Positions 52,197 to 60,576 are shown, counted from the stretch's first letter. The stretch: 64,000 nucleotides of DNA from an uncultured Pseudomonadota bacterium (GCA_946479515.1 CAMLGF010000008.1:1-64000); one strand, 5' to 3'. Numbers and translations are program-made. The notes: generated by a model not told the origin, from the letters alone.

Positions 52197-52231
52197 GCCC
52201 CGGTGGTTCACTCCGCCGGGGCTTTCTTTTT
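52197..52231 (+). terminator. Intrinsic terminator at the end of a long 3' region
   Basis: Stem GCCCCGG (52197-52203) with CCGGGGC (52216-52222), then TTTCTTTTT (52223-52231). The 185 bases between the barrel stop and this hairpin (52012-52196) contain no convincing ORF. They include a second possible stem, CCCGCT/AGCGGG, around 52138-52160, and could belong to a 3'-UTR-derived or independent small RNA. Confidence 0.85.
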
Positions 52232-52279
52232 GCCGGCTGGCGCCCGCTGCCCCTGCCCCGTCGACGCGACCGGACAACC

Positions 52280-52864
52280 TCAGGTTTTGCGATTCAGCAT
52301 CTGCAGCAGGCGTTTCTGGGCTGGCTCCACGCCGAGGCCGTCATGAGAGGAAAAAATCTGTGCGGTGACTCCTTCCGGCAGGCGGGCCTGGGCCTCCTTG
52401 AGCGCGCTCGATCGCTCCCTCTGGTTCAATTTGTCGGCCTTGGCGAGCAGCGTGTGCACCTGCCAGCCGGCGCCGGTGGCCCAGTCGACCAGCTGCCGGT
52501 CCTCGTCCCTGATGCCGCGGCGGATGTCGACGATGAGAAACAGGCCCGCCAGACACTGCCGTCCGGGCAGCGCATCGATCAGCGCTGTCCACTGGGCCCG
52601 CTCGGCAGGTGATGCCTGCGCGTAGCCATAGCCGGGCAGGTCGACGATGCGCTGGCCCGATTCGACCTCGAAGAAGTTGAGTAGTTTGGTCCGCCCCGGG
52701 GTCTTGCTGGTGCGAGCTAGGCCGTTGCGCTGAAGGATGGCATTGATGGCGCTCGACTTGCCGGAATTGGAGCGGCCGGCGAAGGCCACCTCGTGTCCGA
52801 AGTCGGCGGGAAACTGTTCGGCACTGGCCACCGACAGCAGGAAGCGCACATTGGGGAACTGCAC
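52280..52864 (-). CDS. engB: Ribosome-biogenesis GTPase EngB (YihA)
   Basis: A 194-residue TRAFAC GTPase for large-subunit assembly. G1 GRSNSGKSS, G3 DLPGYGYA, G4 AKADKL. GTG 52864 is preferred: it gives the usual ~195-residue protein starting MQFPNVRFLLSVASAEQFP. An ATG at 52912 in the same frame would overlap the start codon of the divergent cytochrome gene and place the TACACT -10-like element inside the coding region. GTG 52849 is another possibility. The order polA ... engB with divergent cytochrome c4-dsbA is conserved in gammaproteobacteria. Confidence 0.95.
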   Translation of the reverse strand: MQFPNVRFLLSVASAEQFPADFGHEVAFAGRSNSGKSSAINAILQRNGLARTSKTPGRTKLLNFFEVESGQRIVDLPGYGYAQASPAERAQWTALIDALPGRQCLAGLFLIVDIRRGIRDEDRQLVDWATGAGWQVHTLLAKADKLNQRERSSALKEAQARLPEGVTAQIFSSHDGLGVEPAQKRLLQMLNRKT

Positions 52865-52910
52865 GGCGGCTAGTGTACAATCCGCCGCCTTCCTGGGAGC
52901 CCGCAACACC

Positions 52911-53588
52911 ATGATTGAGAGCCGATTTTCCCTTGCCCTGGCCAGCGCCGTCGCCACCCTGACCCTGACTTTCGCGCCACTCGCCACCGCCCAGGATGCC
53001 GCCAAGGCACTGGTTGGCTCGGCCGAAGCCGGCGCCGCCAAGGCAGCGGTCTGTACCGCCTGCCATGGCCCCAATGGCAACAGCACCAATCCGGAGTGGC
53101 CGAATCTCGCCGGCCAGAATGCCGTCTACATCCGCGAGCAGCTGGCCATGTTCAAGGCCAAGAAGCGCAGCAACCCGGTGATGTTCCCCATCGTCGAGCC
53201 CATGTCCGACCAGGATTTCGCCGACGTGGCCGCGTATTTCGCGTCGCAGACGCCCGCCGGACTGGAGGCGGATCCGTCCTATTGGAAGGCGGGTGAGGCG
53301 CTGTACAAGTCGGGCGACGTCGCGCGTGGAATCCCCGCCTGCACCGCCTGTCACGGACCGGACGGCCAGGGCAATGCCGCCGCCGGCTACCCTGCGCTGC
53401 GCGCGCAGCACTCGGTCTATACGGTGAAGCAGCTGCAGGATTACCTCACGCAAAACCGCTATCGCGACGCCACGGACTCCGGCACCGTCTATCAGACCCG
53501 CAACAGCCCCATGATGACCACGGTCGCCGCGCGGCTGTCGCCGGAAGACATCCGCAATCTCGCGTCGTACCTGCAGGGCCTGCGCTAA
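52911..53588 (+). CDS. Cytochrome c4 (dihaem)
   Basis: A 225-residue periplasmic dihaem cytochrome (signal peptide about 1-27, ending ATAQ). Two CTACH haem sites, each followed by Gly-Pro, lie in two similar halves, with distal methionines expected at MFP and MMT (SNPVMFPIV; RNSPMMTTV). It carries electrons to terminal oxidases. A TACAAT -10-like box lies at 52876-52881, and the overlapping complementary strand reads TACACT for engB. dsbA follows 3 bp later, so the two form an operon. Confidence 0.96.
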   Translation: MIESRFSLALASAVATLTLTFAPLATAQDAAKALVGSAEAGAAKAAVCTACHGPNGNSTNPEWPNLAGQNAVYIREQLAMFKAKKRSNPVMFPIVEPMSDQDFADVAAYFASQTPAGLEADPSYWKAGEALYKSGDVARGIPACTACHGPDGQGNAAAGYPALRAQHSVYTVKQLQDYLTQNRYRDATDSGTVYQTRNSPMMTTVAARLSPEDIRNLASYLQGLR

Positions 53589-53591
53589 CTG

Positions 53592-54254
53592 ATGTCACGC
53601 CGCCGGTCACTGCTCGCGACGCTGCTCACCCTCGGCGCGCTGGCCCTTGCCGGCACGACGGGGGCGGCGGAACCGCTGGGCCCGTGGCGCGCCGGCGTCA
53701 ACTACCGGCTGCTGGAGAATCCACAGCCGCCAACCGTGGCCGCGGGCAAGGTCGAGGTCGTCGAGGTCTTCTGGTACGGCTGCGGTCATTGCTCCGCGCT
53801 CGACCCCGTGCTCGAGGACTGGAAATCCCGCAAGCCCGATTTCATCGAGTTCGTGCGCGTGCCCGTGATCTGGGGTCCGCTGCACCGGCAGCACGCCAAG
53901 CTCTACTACACCCTGCAGGCGCTGCACCGGCCGGAGCTGCATCCGCTCGTCTTCCAGGCCATTCACAGCGAAGGCATACCGCTCGCCGATCGCGACGAGA
54001 CGAAGGCCCGCGCCCTGCAGTTCGCCTTCTTCAATCGCCATGGCATCACGCAACAGCAGTTCGACGCCGCCTACGACTCGATGTCCGTGGCGACCAACAT
54101 GCAGCGCGCCGAGGCCTTCACGCACACCTTCCACGTGGACAACGTGCCCAGCCTGTTCGTCAACGGCAAGTACGCGACCAGCGTGGGCGAGGCCGGCGGC
54201 GAAGCACAGTTGATCGCACTGCTCACCGACCTCGCCACGAGTGAGAAGCGCTAG
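53592..54254 (+). CDS. dsbA: Thiol:disulphide interchange protein DsbA
   Basis: A 220-residue periplasmic thioredoxin-fold oxidase. The signal peptide ends near TGAAE at about 26. Active site CGHC in FWYGCGHCSALDP (E. coli has CPHC). The cis-proline loop is VDNVPSLFVNGKY. The helical insertion domain between them has the expected length. Substrates include exported proteins with cysteines, probably LptD and c-type cytochrome partners. Cotranscribed with the cytochrome c4 gene. Confidence 0.95.
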   Translation: MSRRRSLLATLLTLGALALAGTTGAAEPLGPWRAGVNYRLLENPQPPTVAAGKVEVVEVFWYGCGHCSALDPVLEDWKSRKPDFIEFVRVPVIWGPLHRQHAKLYYTLQALHRPELHPLVFQAIHSEGIPLADRDETKARALQFAFFNRHGITQQQFDAAYDSMSVATNMQRAEAFTHTFHVDNVPSLFVNGKYATSVGEAGGEAQLIALLTDLATSEKR

Positions 54255-54302
54255 CGGCGCAACGCTTGCGGTCTGCCGCGCCCGCAGGCAGCCTCGCCCC
54301 TC

Positions 54303-55277
54303 ATGCTGAGCGCCTTCGTATCGCAACCCCAGGGCCTGGCGCGATTCGAATTGCGGGCCGATGCCGCGATTCCCCCCGAAACCCTCTGGCTCGACCTGCT
54401 CGAGCCCACGCCCAGCGAAGAGAAGCGCGTCGAAAGTTTTCTGTCCATCGACGTGCCCACGCGCGACGAGATGCGCGAGATCGAAGCCTCGAACCGCCTG
54501 TACGAGGAAGACGGCGCGCTGTACATGACGGCCACCGTGGTCACGAAGCTGGATTCGGACCTGCCCGAGAGCACGCAGATCACCTTCATCCTGTCGGCCG
54601 CGAAGCTGGTCACCAATCGCTACGTCGACCCGCTGCCCTTCCGGCGTTTCATCGCCTACGCGGAGCGCCATCCCGCTTCCTGCAACACGCCGCCCGCGGT
54701 GCTCGCGGGGCTGGTCGAATCCATCGTCAATCGCGTCGCGGACGTGATCGAGCGCGTGGCCACGGACCTGGACGCCGCCTCGGCCGAGGTTTTCAGCGTG
54801 TCGCGCCGGCACAGGGGCGTGATGCGCGATTTCCGCAAGGTGCTGGAGCGCCTGGGTCAGAACGGCGAGCTCATTTCCAAGGCGCGCGAGAGTCTCGTCA
54901 GCCTCGGGCGTCTGCTGACCTTCGTCCAGCAGAGCACATCCATCCCGATGACCCAGGAAGTCCGCGCGCGCTTCCGTACGCTGGCCCGCGACGTCATGGC
55001 CATGAGCGACCATGCGTCGTTCCTCGGTACCAAGGTGTCGTTCATCCTCGACGCCACGCTGGGCCAGATCAACATCGAGCAGAACAACATCCTCAAGATC
55101 TTCTCGGTGGTGACCGTGTTCCTGCTGCCGCCCTCGGTCATCGGCGCGGTCTACGGCATGAACTTCTCCCATATTCCCGGCGCTCACGAGCCCTGGGGAT
55201 TCTGGGCGGCCGTGGGCCTGATGCTGGCCTCGGCGGTGGGCCCTTTCCTCTACTTCAAGCGGAAAGGATGGCTGTAA
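54303..55277 (+). CDS. corA: Magnesium/cobalt transporter CorA
   Basis: A 324-residue CorA-family channel. The large N-terminal cytoplasmic domain is followed by two membrane helices at the C-terminus; the selectivity motif YGMNF sits at the end of the first. The protein ends with basic LYFKRKGWL. The family forms pentamers that admit Mg2+, Co2+ and Ni2+ (some ZntB-like members move Zn2+). Start ATG 54303 lies 48 bp after dsbA. The tRNA-Arg gene begins 21 bp after its stop. Confidence 0.95.
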   Translation: MLSAFVSQPQGLARFELRADAAIPPETLWLDLLEPTPSEEKRVESFLSIDVPTRDEMREIEASNRLYEEDGALYMTATVVTKLDSDLPESTQITFILSAAKLVTNRYVDPLPFRRFIAYAERHPASCNTPPAVLAGLVESIVNRVADVIERVATDLDAASAEVFSVSRRHRGVMRDFRKVLERLGQNGELISKARESLVSLGRLLTFVQQSTSIPMTQEVRARFRTLARDVMAMSDHASFLGTKVSFILDATLGQINIEQNNILKIFSVVTVFLLPPSVIGAVYGMNFSHIPGAHEPWGFWAAVGLMLASAVGPFLYFKRKGWL

Positions 55278-55298
55278 AACGCTAAACTCCCGCTCCCC

Positions 55299-55375
55299 GC
55301 GCCCGTAGCTCAGCTGGATAGAGTGACGGTTTCCGAAGCCGTAGGTCACAGGTTCGAATCCTGTCGGGCGCGCCA
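55299..55375 (+). tRNA. tRNA-Arg (anticodon CCG)
   Basis: A 77-base tRNA. Acceptor GCGCCCG pairs with CGGGCGC, the D arm is GCTC...GAGT, and the anticodon stem ACGGT/GCCGT encloses the loop TTCCGAA, whose anticodon CCG reads CGG (Arg). The T arm is ACAGG-TTCGAAT-CCTGT, and G then CCA is encoded at the 3' end. CGG is a frequent arginine codon in this GC-rich DNA. Confidence 0.97.
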
Positions 55376-55402
55376 TATTGGTCATAGATATACTTCGCGC
55401 CC

Positions 55403-55918
55403 ATGAGCAAGCAGGACTCCCATTTCTTCAACAATTTCAGTCTCGTTCTCGGCATTTTGTTTGCCGTGACCCTCGGCCTGCTGGCCTTCGCCCGGCACGT
55501 TGGCGCCGAGCACCAGGGCAAGAACGTCACGGCCGACCCGCGTTACCAGGAAAGCGTGAAAGAGCGCCTGGCGCCGGTGGCCCAGGTGGCCATCGCCGGC
55601 CAGGACAACTCGGCGCTGAAGATCGAAAGTTCTGCTGCGTCCACCGGCACGGCTGCCGCCCTGCCCGCCGACGGAACCGCCGCGTACCAAGCGGCCTGCG
55701 TGGCCTGCCACGGCGCGGGAATCGCCGGTGCCCCGAAGGTCGGTGACAAGGCGGCCTGGGGTCCGCGCATCGCCCAGGGCAAGGCGACGCTGTACAAGCA
55801 CGCCCTCGAGGGCTTCAACGGCAAGACCGGCGTGATGCCCGCCAAGGGCGGCCAGACCGCATGGCCCGACGACCTGGTCAAGCAGGCCGTGGACCACATG
55901 GTCGAGCTGAACCAGTAA
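55403..55918 (+). CDS. Membrane-anchored cytochrome c5-like protein
   Basis: A 171-residue monohaem cytochrome. The N-terminus has an uncleaved-looking membrane anchor (FFNNFSLVLGILFAVTLGLL). A linker follows, then a ~80-residue class I cytochrome c domain with CVACHGAG. An axial methionine is expected in GVMPAKGG. The c5/CycA-like domain is common in gammaproteobacterial respiratory chains. ATG 55403 is 28 bp after the tRNA. A perfect 15-bp hairpin follows the stop. Confidence 0.93.
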   Translation: MSKQDSHFFNNFSLVLGILFAVTLGLLAFARHVGAEHQGKNVTADPRYQESVKERLAPVAQVAIAGQDNSALKIESSAASTGTAAALPADGTAAYQAACVACHGAGIAGAPKVGDKAAWGPRIAQGKATLYKHALEGFNGKTGVMPAKGGQTAWPDDLVKQAVDHMVELNQ

Positions 55919-55939
55919 GCCGGGTTCTCCACTGATGTC

Positions 55940-55975
55940 GCAACGGGCCCGGCCTGCGAAGGCCGGGCCCGTTGC
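55940..55975. terminator. Bidirectional hairpin between cytochrome and comM genes
   Basis: Arms GCAACGGGCCCGGCC (55940-55954) and GGCCGGGCCCGTTGC (55961-55975) are perfect reverse complements around TGCGAA. GTTTCC follows on the plus side. It lies between convergent stops at 55918 and 55999. Confidence 0.85.
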
Positions 55976-55998
55976 GTTTCCGGCCCCGGCCCGGCGAC

Positions 55999-57540
55999 CT
56001 AACTAATCGCGCGGCGCAGCTGCAACGCCTCGGCCAGGTGCGCGGCCGCGAGCGGCGTGTCGCCCGGCTCTGCTGCGGGTTCTGCCGACAGATCCGCGAT
56101 GGTGCGCGCCACCCGCAGCACCCGATGCACGCCGCGCGCCGAGAGTTCGAACCTGGCGCGCATCTGGGCGAGCAGCACGCGTGCCTCGCGCGTGAGCGGG
56201 CAGAACCTGCGCAGCTCGCGGCCCACCAGCTCCGCATTCAGCTTGCCGGCGCGGCGCATCTGGCGCTCGCGCGCCGCACGCACTTGCGCCGCCGCGAGCG
56301 CCGACGTGAGGCGCACCGCGCCCGCGGGCTCGTCGTCGAGCAGCTCTTCGCTCGCCACCGCGGGTACGGCCACGCGCAGATCGATGCGATCGAGCAGCGG
56401 CCCGGAAATGCGGGCGCGATACCGGGCGATCTCCGGCGGTGCGCAGCGGCAATTGCCGGTGGGCTCACCGAAGTAGCCACAGGGACAGGGATTCATGGCG
56501 GCCACGAGCTGAAAGCGCGCGGGGTATTCCACCTGCAGTGCCGCGCGCGAAATGGCGACCACGCCGCTTTCCAGCGGCTCGCGCAGGGACTCGAGCACGC
56601 CGCGATTGAACTCCGGCAGCTCGTCGAGGAACAGCACACCCCGGTGCGCCAGACTGACTTCCCCCGGGCGTGCCGCCGGACCGCCCCCAATGATGGCGCC
56701 GGCGGAGGCGGTGTGATGCGGCGCTCGAAACGGACGCCGCCCGAAATCCGCGACCGCGAATCCGCGCGCGCTCACGGATGCGATCGCCGCCACATCCAAT
56801 GCCTCCTCCGCACGCAGCTCGGGCAGGATGCCGGGCAGACGCTGGGCCAGCATGCTCTTGCCGGTTCCCGGCGGGCCGACCAGCAGCAGGCTGTGACCTC
56901 CGGCGGCCGCGATGATGAGTGCGCGCTTGGGCACCGCCTGCCCGCGCACGTCTGCGAGATCCTGGTGTGAGCCTGGCGAGACGGCCGCCAGCGCGGGCGC
57001 CGCGCCGCCAGCCTCATCGCCCACGCCACCCGCGCGCGCCAGCGCGCACACGCCTAACAAGGTGTCCGCGCCGAACACCTGCCGCGCGGCAATGCGCGCT
57101 TCGGCGACGTTGGCCGCCGGCACCACCAGCGCGCGTTGTTCCCGCGCCGCGTGCGCCGCCGCCAGCAACACGCCCCGGATGGGCTTGAGCTCACCGGCGA
57201 GACCCAGCTCTCCGTAGAACTCGCTGCCGGCCAGGCGTTCCGCCGGTGCGGCGATCTGCGATGACGCCAGCAGGATGCCGAGCGCGATGGGCAGGTCGTA
57301 GCGGCAGCCCTCCTTGGGGAGATCCGCCGGCGACAGGTTGACCGTGATGCGGCCCGCGGGCCAGTCGAAACCCGACGTGGCCAGCGCCGCGCGAACCCGG
57401 TCCTTGCTCTCCCGGACCGCGGTGGCCGGCATGCCGACGATGGAGAAGGTGGGCAGACCGCCGCCCAGGTGCACCTCGACTTCCACTCGCGGCGCGGCGA
57501 GGCCGAGCTGTGCCCGGCTCGCGACGCGAGCTATGCCCAT
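55999..57540 (-). CDS. comM: YifB/ComM family Mg chelatase-like AAA ATPase
   Basis: A 513-residue hexameric AAA+ helicase (ComM helps branch migration during natural transformation in Vibrio and Acinetobacter). The N-terminal Lon-like domain (about 1-180) has EVEVHLGGGLPTFSIVGMP. Walker A GPPGTGKSM, Walker B VLFLDELPEF, and the cysteine cluster in NPCPCGYFG...CRC is the expected feature of the family. ATG 57540 is the canonical MGIARV start. It is on the minus strand after ubiK, with 71 bp between. Confidence 0.95.
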   Translation of the reverse strand: MGIARVASRAQLGLAAPRVEVEVHLGGGLPTFSIVGMPATAVRESKDRVRAALATSGFDWPAGRITVNLSPADLPKEGCRYDLPIALGILLASSQIAAPAERLAGSEFYGELGLAGELKPIRGVLLAAAHAAREQRALVVPAANVAEARIAARQVFGADTLLGVCALARAGGVGDEAGGAAPALAAVSPGSHQDLADVRGQAVPKRALIIAAAGGHSLLLVGPPGTGKSMLAQRLPGILPELRAEEALDVAAIASVSARGFAVADFGRRPFRAPHHTASAGAIIGGGPAARPGEVSLAHRGVLFLDELPEFNRGVLESLREPLESGVVAISRAALQVEYPARFQLVAAMNPCPCGYFGEPTGNCRCAPPEIARYRARISGPLLDRIDLRVAVPAVASEELLDDEPAGAVRLTSALAAAQVRAARERQMRRAGKLNAELVGRELRRFCPLTREARVLLAQMRARFELSARGVHRVLRVARTIADLSAEPAAEPGDTPLAAAHLAEALQLRRAIS

Positions 57541-57611
57541 GACACGCGCATGGCGGATCCCTCCGTGGATCGCTCTCGGGACCGCGCCGGCTTCCCTGCC
57601 GGCGCAGCGAA

Positions 57612-57881
57612 TCAGTTGCCGCTGCTGCCCGCGGCCCGGGCTTCCAGTTCGGCGACGCGTTTCTCCAGTTCCTCGAGACGCGCGCGGGTGCGTTCGAGTA
57701 CCTTGCGCTGCGCATCGAACTCGTCGCGGCCGGTGAGATCGAGCTTGCCGAGGTTCGCGCGCAGCACGGCCCGGAAGTTGTTCTCGATGTCTTCGCGCAG
57801 GCCGCTGGCACCGGATGCGAGCCCCGGCGGCAACCCCTGCATCAGGCTGCGCAACAGTTCTTCGACCTTGGGTAACTCCAC
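57612..57881 (-). CDS. ubiK: Ubiquinone biosynthesis accessory factor UbiK
   Basis: An 89-residue UbiK/YqiC (BMFP) protein. The C-terminal half is a coiled coil (DEFDAQRKVLERTRARLEEL) and the N-terminal half an amphipathic helix. The FDAQRKVLERTR motif matches the E. coli sequence FDVQTQVLLRTR. It binds UbiJ and helps aerobic ubiquinone synthesis. GTG 57881 is chosen because AGGAGAGCCGTCG precedes it; the frame reads on upstream without sense. Divergent from glnK. Confidence 0.9.
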   Translation of the reverse strand: MELPKVEELLRSLMQGLPPGLASGASGLREDIENNFRAVLRANLGKLDLTGRDEFDAQRKVLERTRARLEELEKRVAELEARAAGSSGN

Positions 57882-58019
57882 CGACGGCTCTCCTGAGAAT
57901 CCCCGGACCAACTGCCCCGTTTTGTTGCGAGGGCCGGCGCTGCGCCCCAATTTTGGGCGCGAAGGCTGCGCGCCCGCGCTCTTTCGCGCCGCAGCGGCCC
58001 TCCCGGTCCTCGTTTGGGC

Positions 58020-58035
58020 TGGCATGGAACCTGCA
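58020..58035 (+). promoter_or_regulatory. Sigma54 promoter of glnK-amtB
   Basis: TGGCATGGAACCTGCA has GG and GC exactly 10 bases apart (TGGCAY-N5-YTGCA), one base off the consensus at the first T of TTGC. It lies 88 bp before the glnK start, predicting transcription from about 58046. glnK-amtB is commonly NtrC/sigma54-controlled. I cannot place a clear NtrC site; TGCGCCCCAA/TTTTGGGCGC at 57941-57960 is an imperfect palindrome with the wrong spacing. Confidence 0.7.
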
Positions 58036-58122
58036 CTTTGATCGCTGGCCCAGCCAAACGTGTCGATAGGGAGCATACGCGGGCGACGAGCGCGCGATCC
58101 ATCGGATATCGAAGCCAAAGCG

Positions 58123-58461
58123 ATGAAAATGATCACTGCCATCATCCGCCCCTGGAAGCTCGACGACCTGCAACTGGCCGTCGCGCGCTTGGGCGTGCAG
58201 GGGATCACCGTTACCGAGGTCACCGGTTACGGACGTCAGCGCGGCCACTCGGAGCACTACCGCGGCTCCGAATATCAGGTGGAATTCGTACCCAAGCTCC
58301 GCGTCGAGATCGTGCTCGACGAACCTTCCGCCGAAGCCGTGGTGGAAGCCATCAGCAATGTGTGTCGCACCGGCAAGACCGGCGACGGCAAGATTTTCCT
58401 GGCGCCAGTCGGTGATGCCGTGCGGATACGCACGCGCGAATCCGGCGCGGCGGCAGCCTGA
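58123..58461 (+). CDS. glnK: Nitrogen regulatory protein P-II (GlnK/GlnB)
   Basis: A 112-residue trimeric P-II signal protein sensing 2-oxoglutarate and ATP/ADP. The T loop reads TGYGRQRGHSEHYRGSEY, placing the uridylylation site at Tyr51, the canonical position. The B loop TGKTGDGKIF is present. ATG 58123 or ATG 58129 (two codons later). amtB follows 32 bp downstream, so GlnK should gate the ammonium channel. Confidence 0.96.
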   Translation: MKMITAIIRPWKLDDLQLAVARLGVQGITVTEVTGYGRQRGHSEHYRGSEYQVEFVPKLRVEIVLDEPSAEAVVEAISNVCRTGKTGDGKIFLAPVGDAVRIRTRESGAAAA

Positions 58462-58493
58462 GATGTCCCAGAGTTGGGGTGAGGAGCTAATAC

Positions 58494-59840
58494 ATGCGAG
58501 AAGATAAGAAGAGACTGAAGGGTGGCAGCTGGCTCGCGCGCGGTCTCGGCGCGGCGCTGCTGATGATCGGGCCAGTCATGGCATTCGCGCAGGACGCGGC
58601 GGAGGCGGCACCGGTTCCGAACAAGGGCGACACCGCATGGATGATCGTCGCGACGCTGCTGGTGATCATGATGGCGGTGCCGGGCCTCGCGCTGTTCTAT
58701 GGCGGCATGGTTCGCTCCAAGAACGTGTTGTCCACGTTCATGCAGGTGTTCGTGATCTTCTCGATCGGCACCGTGCTGTGGGTCATCTACGGCTACAGCT
58801 TCGCCTTCAACGGGCCCGGCGAGTGGTTCGGCGACATGAGCCGCTTCCTGCTGCACGGAATCACGGCGGATTCCAACGCCGCGACCTTCACCCAGGGCGT
58901 GGTCATTCCGGAATACGTGTTCGTGGTCTTCCAGGCCACCTTCGCGGCACTCACCACGGCGCTGGCCGTCGGCGGCTTCGCGGAACGCACCAAGTTCTCC
59001 GCGGTGCTGATCTGGGCGGTCATCTGGTTCACGTTCTCCTATCTACCGATCGCGCGCATGGTCTGGTACTCCGAGGGCTACCTGTTCAAGCTCGGCGCGC
59101 TGGACTACGCCGGCGGCACGGTGGTGCACATCAATGCCGGTATCGCCGGCCTGGTCGGCGCCATGATCGTCGGCAAGCGCACGGGGTACGGGCAGGCGGC
59201 CATGCCGCCGCACAACGTGCCGTACGTCATGGTCGGCGCCGCGCTGCTGTGGGTGGGCTGGTTCGGCTTCAACGTGGGCTCGGGTCTGGAAGCCAACAAC
59301 TTCGCCGGCCTGGTGTTCCTGAACACCTTCGTCTGCACGGCCATGGCGGCAATCGCCTGGACCTTCGGTGAGTGGATCTTCCGCGGCAAGCCGACGATGC
59401 TGGGTGCCGCTTCGGGTGCCGTCGCCGGCCTGGTCGGCATCACGCCTTCCTGCGGCGTGGTCGGCCCCGGCGGTGCCATCGTCCTCGGCCTGGTGGTCGG
59501 CCTGGTCTGCCTCTGGGCCTGCGCCAGCCTCAAGAAGATGCTGGGCTACGACGACTCGCTGGACGTCTTCGGCGTGCACTGCGTGGGCGGCATCATCGGC
59601 GCGCTCTCCTGCGCCATCCTGGGCCACGCGTCCCTGGGCGGTGTCGGCACCTTCGAGAGCATCGGCACCCAGCTGGGAATCCAGGCCACGGGCGTGGTCA
59701 TCACGCTGGTCTGGTCCGCGCTGGTCTCGGCCATCGCGTTCTTCCTGATCAAGGTGACGATCGGCTTGCGTCCGACCGAAGAGGTCGAGCGCGAGGGTCT
59801 CGACACCAACGAGCACGGCGAGCGGGCGTACGACGCCTGA
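58494..59840 (+). CDS. amtB: Ammonium transporter AmtB
   Basis: A 448-residue ammonium channel with a cleavable signal peptide (ends about AFA-QD) and eleven membrane helices. The twin histidines lie in VVHINAGIAG and FGVHCVGGIIG. The aromatic gate region LFYGGMVRSKN is present. It works with GlnK, which blocks the pore when nitrogen is ample. Terminator at 59894. The 5' untranslated gap to glnK is only 32 bp. Confidence 0.97.
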   Translation: MREDKKRLKGGSWLARGLGAALLMIGPVMAFAQDAAEAAPVPNKGDTAWMIVATLLVIMMAVPGLALFYGGMVRSKNVLSTFMQVFVIFSIGTVLWVIYGYSFAFNGPGEWFGDMSRFLLHGITADSNAATFTQGVVIPEYVFVVFQATFAALTTALAVGGFAERTKFSAVLIWAVIWFTFSYLPIARMVWYSEGYLFKLGALDYAGGTVVHINAGIAGLVGAMIVGKRTGYGQAAMPPHNVPYVMVGAALLWVGWFGFNVGSGLEANNFAGLVFLNTFVCTAMAAIAWTFGEWIFRGKPTMLGAASGAVAGLVGITPSCGVVGPGGAIVLGLVVGLVCLWACASLKKMLGYDDSLDVFGVHCVGGIIGALSCAILGHASLGGVGTFESIGTQLGIQATGVVITLVWSALVSAIAFFLIKVTIGLRPTEEVEREGLDTNEHGERAYDA

Positions 59841-59893
59841 GCGACGAGGCGGGGTGGGCAATAGCCGGCCCCGCGAAGGAAACTCGCAAATCA

Positions 59894-59932
59894 GGGCCTG
59901 CCGGCGGGAAACCCCGGCAGGCCCTGTCTTTT
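59894..59932 (+). terminator. Intrinsic terminator of glnK-amtB
   Basis: Arms GGGCCTGCCGG (59894-59904) and CCGGCAGGCCC (59914-59924) form a perfect 11-bp stem with a 9-base loop, followed by TGTCTTTT. The remaining gap to 60040 shows no gene. Confidence 0.9.
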
Positions 59933-60039
59933 GCGGGCTGTTTTCTTCAATTGGCGATAGTAAAGGGCCTTGTCTGTGATCCGCGTCAAAGGTTCTCATA
60001 GACGCCTCCCGGCATAATCCGCGCACCGGAGGAAGGGTC

Positions 60040-60510
60040 ATGAGACAACTGAAAGTCCTTGCCGTGATTGCTGGCCTGCTCGGCGCTGCCGTGGCGCAGG
60101 CGGGCGATGTCTACAAATACGTGGATGAGCGCGGCAACACGATGTACACCGACAAGCCCGTGCCGGGCGCCGTGCTCGTGAGCACCACCGCGCCGCGTCC
60201 TCCGGACGTCGCGCAGCGCAACTACGCCACCCAGCAGACCGCGGCCGCCAACCAGCTCAACGCCAGCAACCAGCGCATCGCCGACGGCCGCACCAACCAG
60301 CAGGCCGCCGAGCAGGTCGCAAAGGACCTGGAAGCCACCCGCATGGAACGTTGCAAGAAGGCGCGCGCGAACTACGAGAACACCATCAGCTCGCAGAAGC
60401 TGTATCGCGAGAAGGATGGCCAGCGCGAATACCTGAACGACGCCGAGCTCGCCCAGGCGCGCGTCGATGCGCGCAAGGCCGTGGACGCCATCTGCGGACC
60501 GCAGGGCTAG
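60040..60510 (+). CDS. Periplasmic DUF4124 protein
   Basis: A 156-residue exported protein. The signal peptide ends near VAQA (about 21). GDVYKYVDERGNTMYTDKPV is the DUF4124 motif. The rest is a Gln/Ala/Asn-rich helical segment, likely coiled coil, with two cysteines (ERCKKAR and DAICGPQ). ATG 60040 follows CGGAGGAAGGGTC, a good ribosome site. Function in the family is unknown. An 11-bp hairpin follows its stop. Confidence 0.88.
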   Translation: MRQLKVLAVIAGLLGAAVAQAGDVYKYVDERGNTMYTDKPVPGAVLVSTTAPRPPDVAQRNYATQQTAAANQLNASNQRIADGRTNQQAAEQVAKDLEATRMERCKKARANYENTISSQKLYREKDGQREYLNDAELAQARVDARKAVDAICGPQG

Positions 60511-60546
60511 CGCCCGCCTGCAAGCCGCGCCGCATGCCGACCTGTC

Positions 60547-60576
60547 GAACGCCGCCCTTTCGGGCGGCGTTCGTCG
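60547..60576 (+). terminator. Intrinsic terminator after the DUF4124 gene
   Basis: Arms GAACGCCGCCC (60547-60557) and GGGCGGCGTTC (60562-60572) form a perfect 11-bp stem with a TTTC loop. The following GTCGTTGT is only moderately T-rich. Confidence 0.75.

Noticed and set aside
55282..55530. Minus-strand ORF with the sequence APDRIRTCDLRLRKPSLYPA
   Set aside because: This is the well-known spurious translation of a tRNA gene read in antisense; it coincides with tRNA-Arg at 55299-55375.
28912..57063. 13-base identity GCCTAACAAGGTG between positions near 28912 and 57051
   Set aside because: Both encode Thr-Leu-Leu-Gly in different proteins; two copies with shared amino acids are compatible with chance.
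57941..57960. Palindrome-like TGCGCCCCAATTTTGGGCGC upstream of glnK as an NtrC site
   Set aside because: Spacing of the half sites is three bases longer than the NtrC consensus and arms are unequal, so I do not call it.
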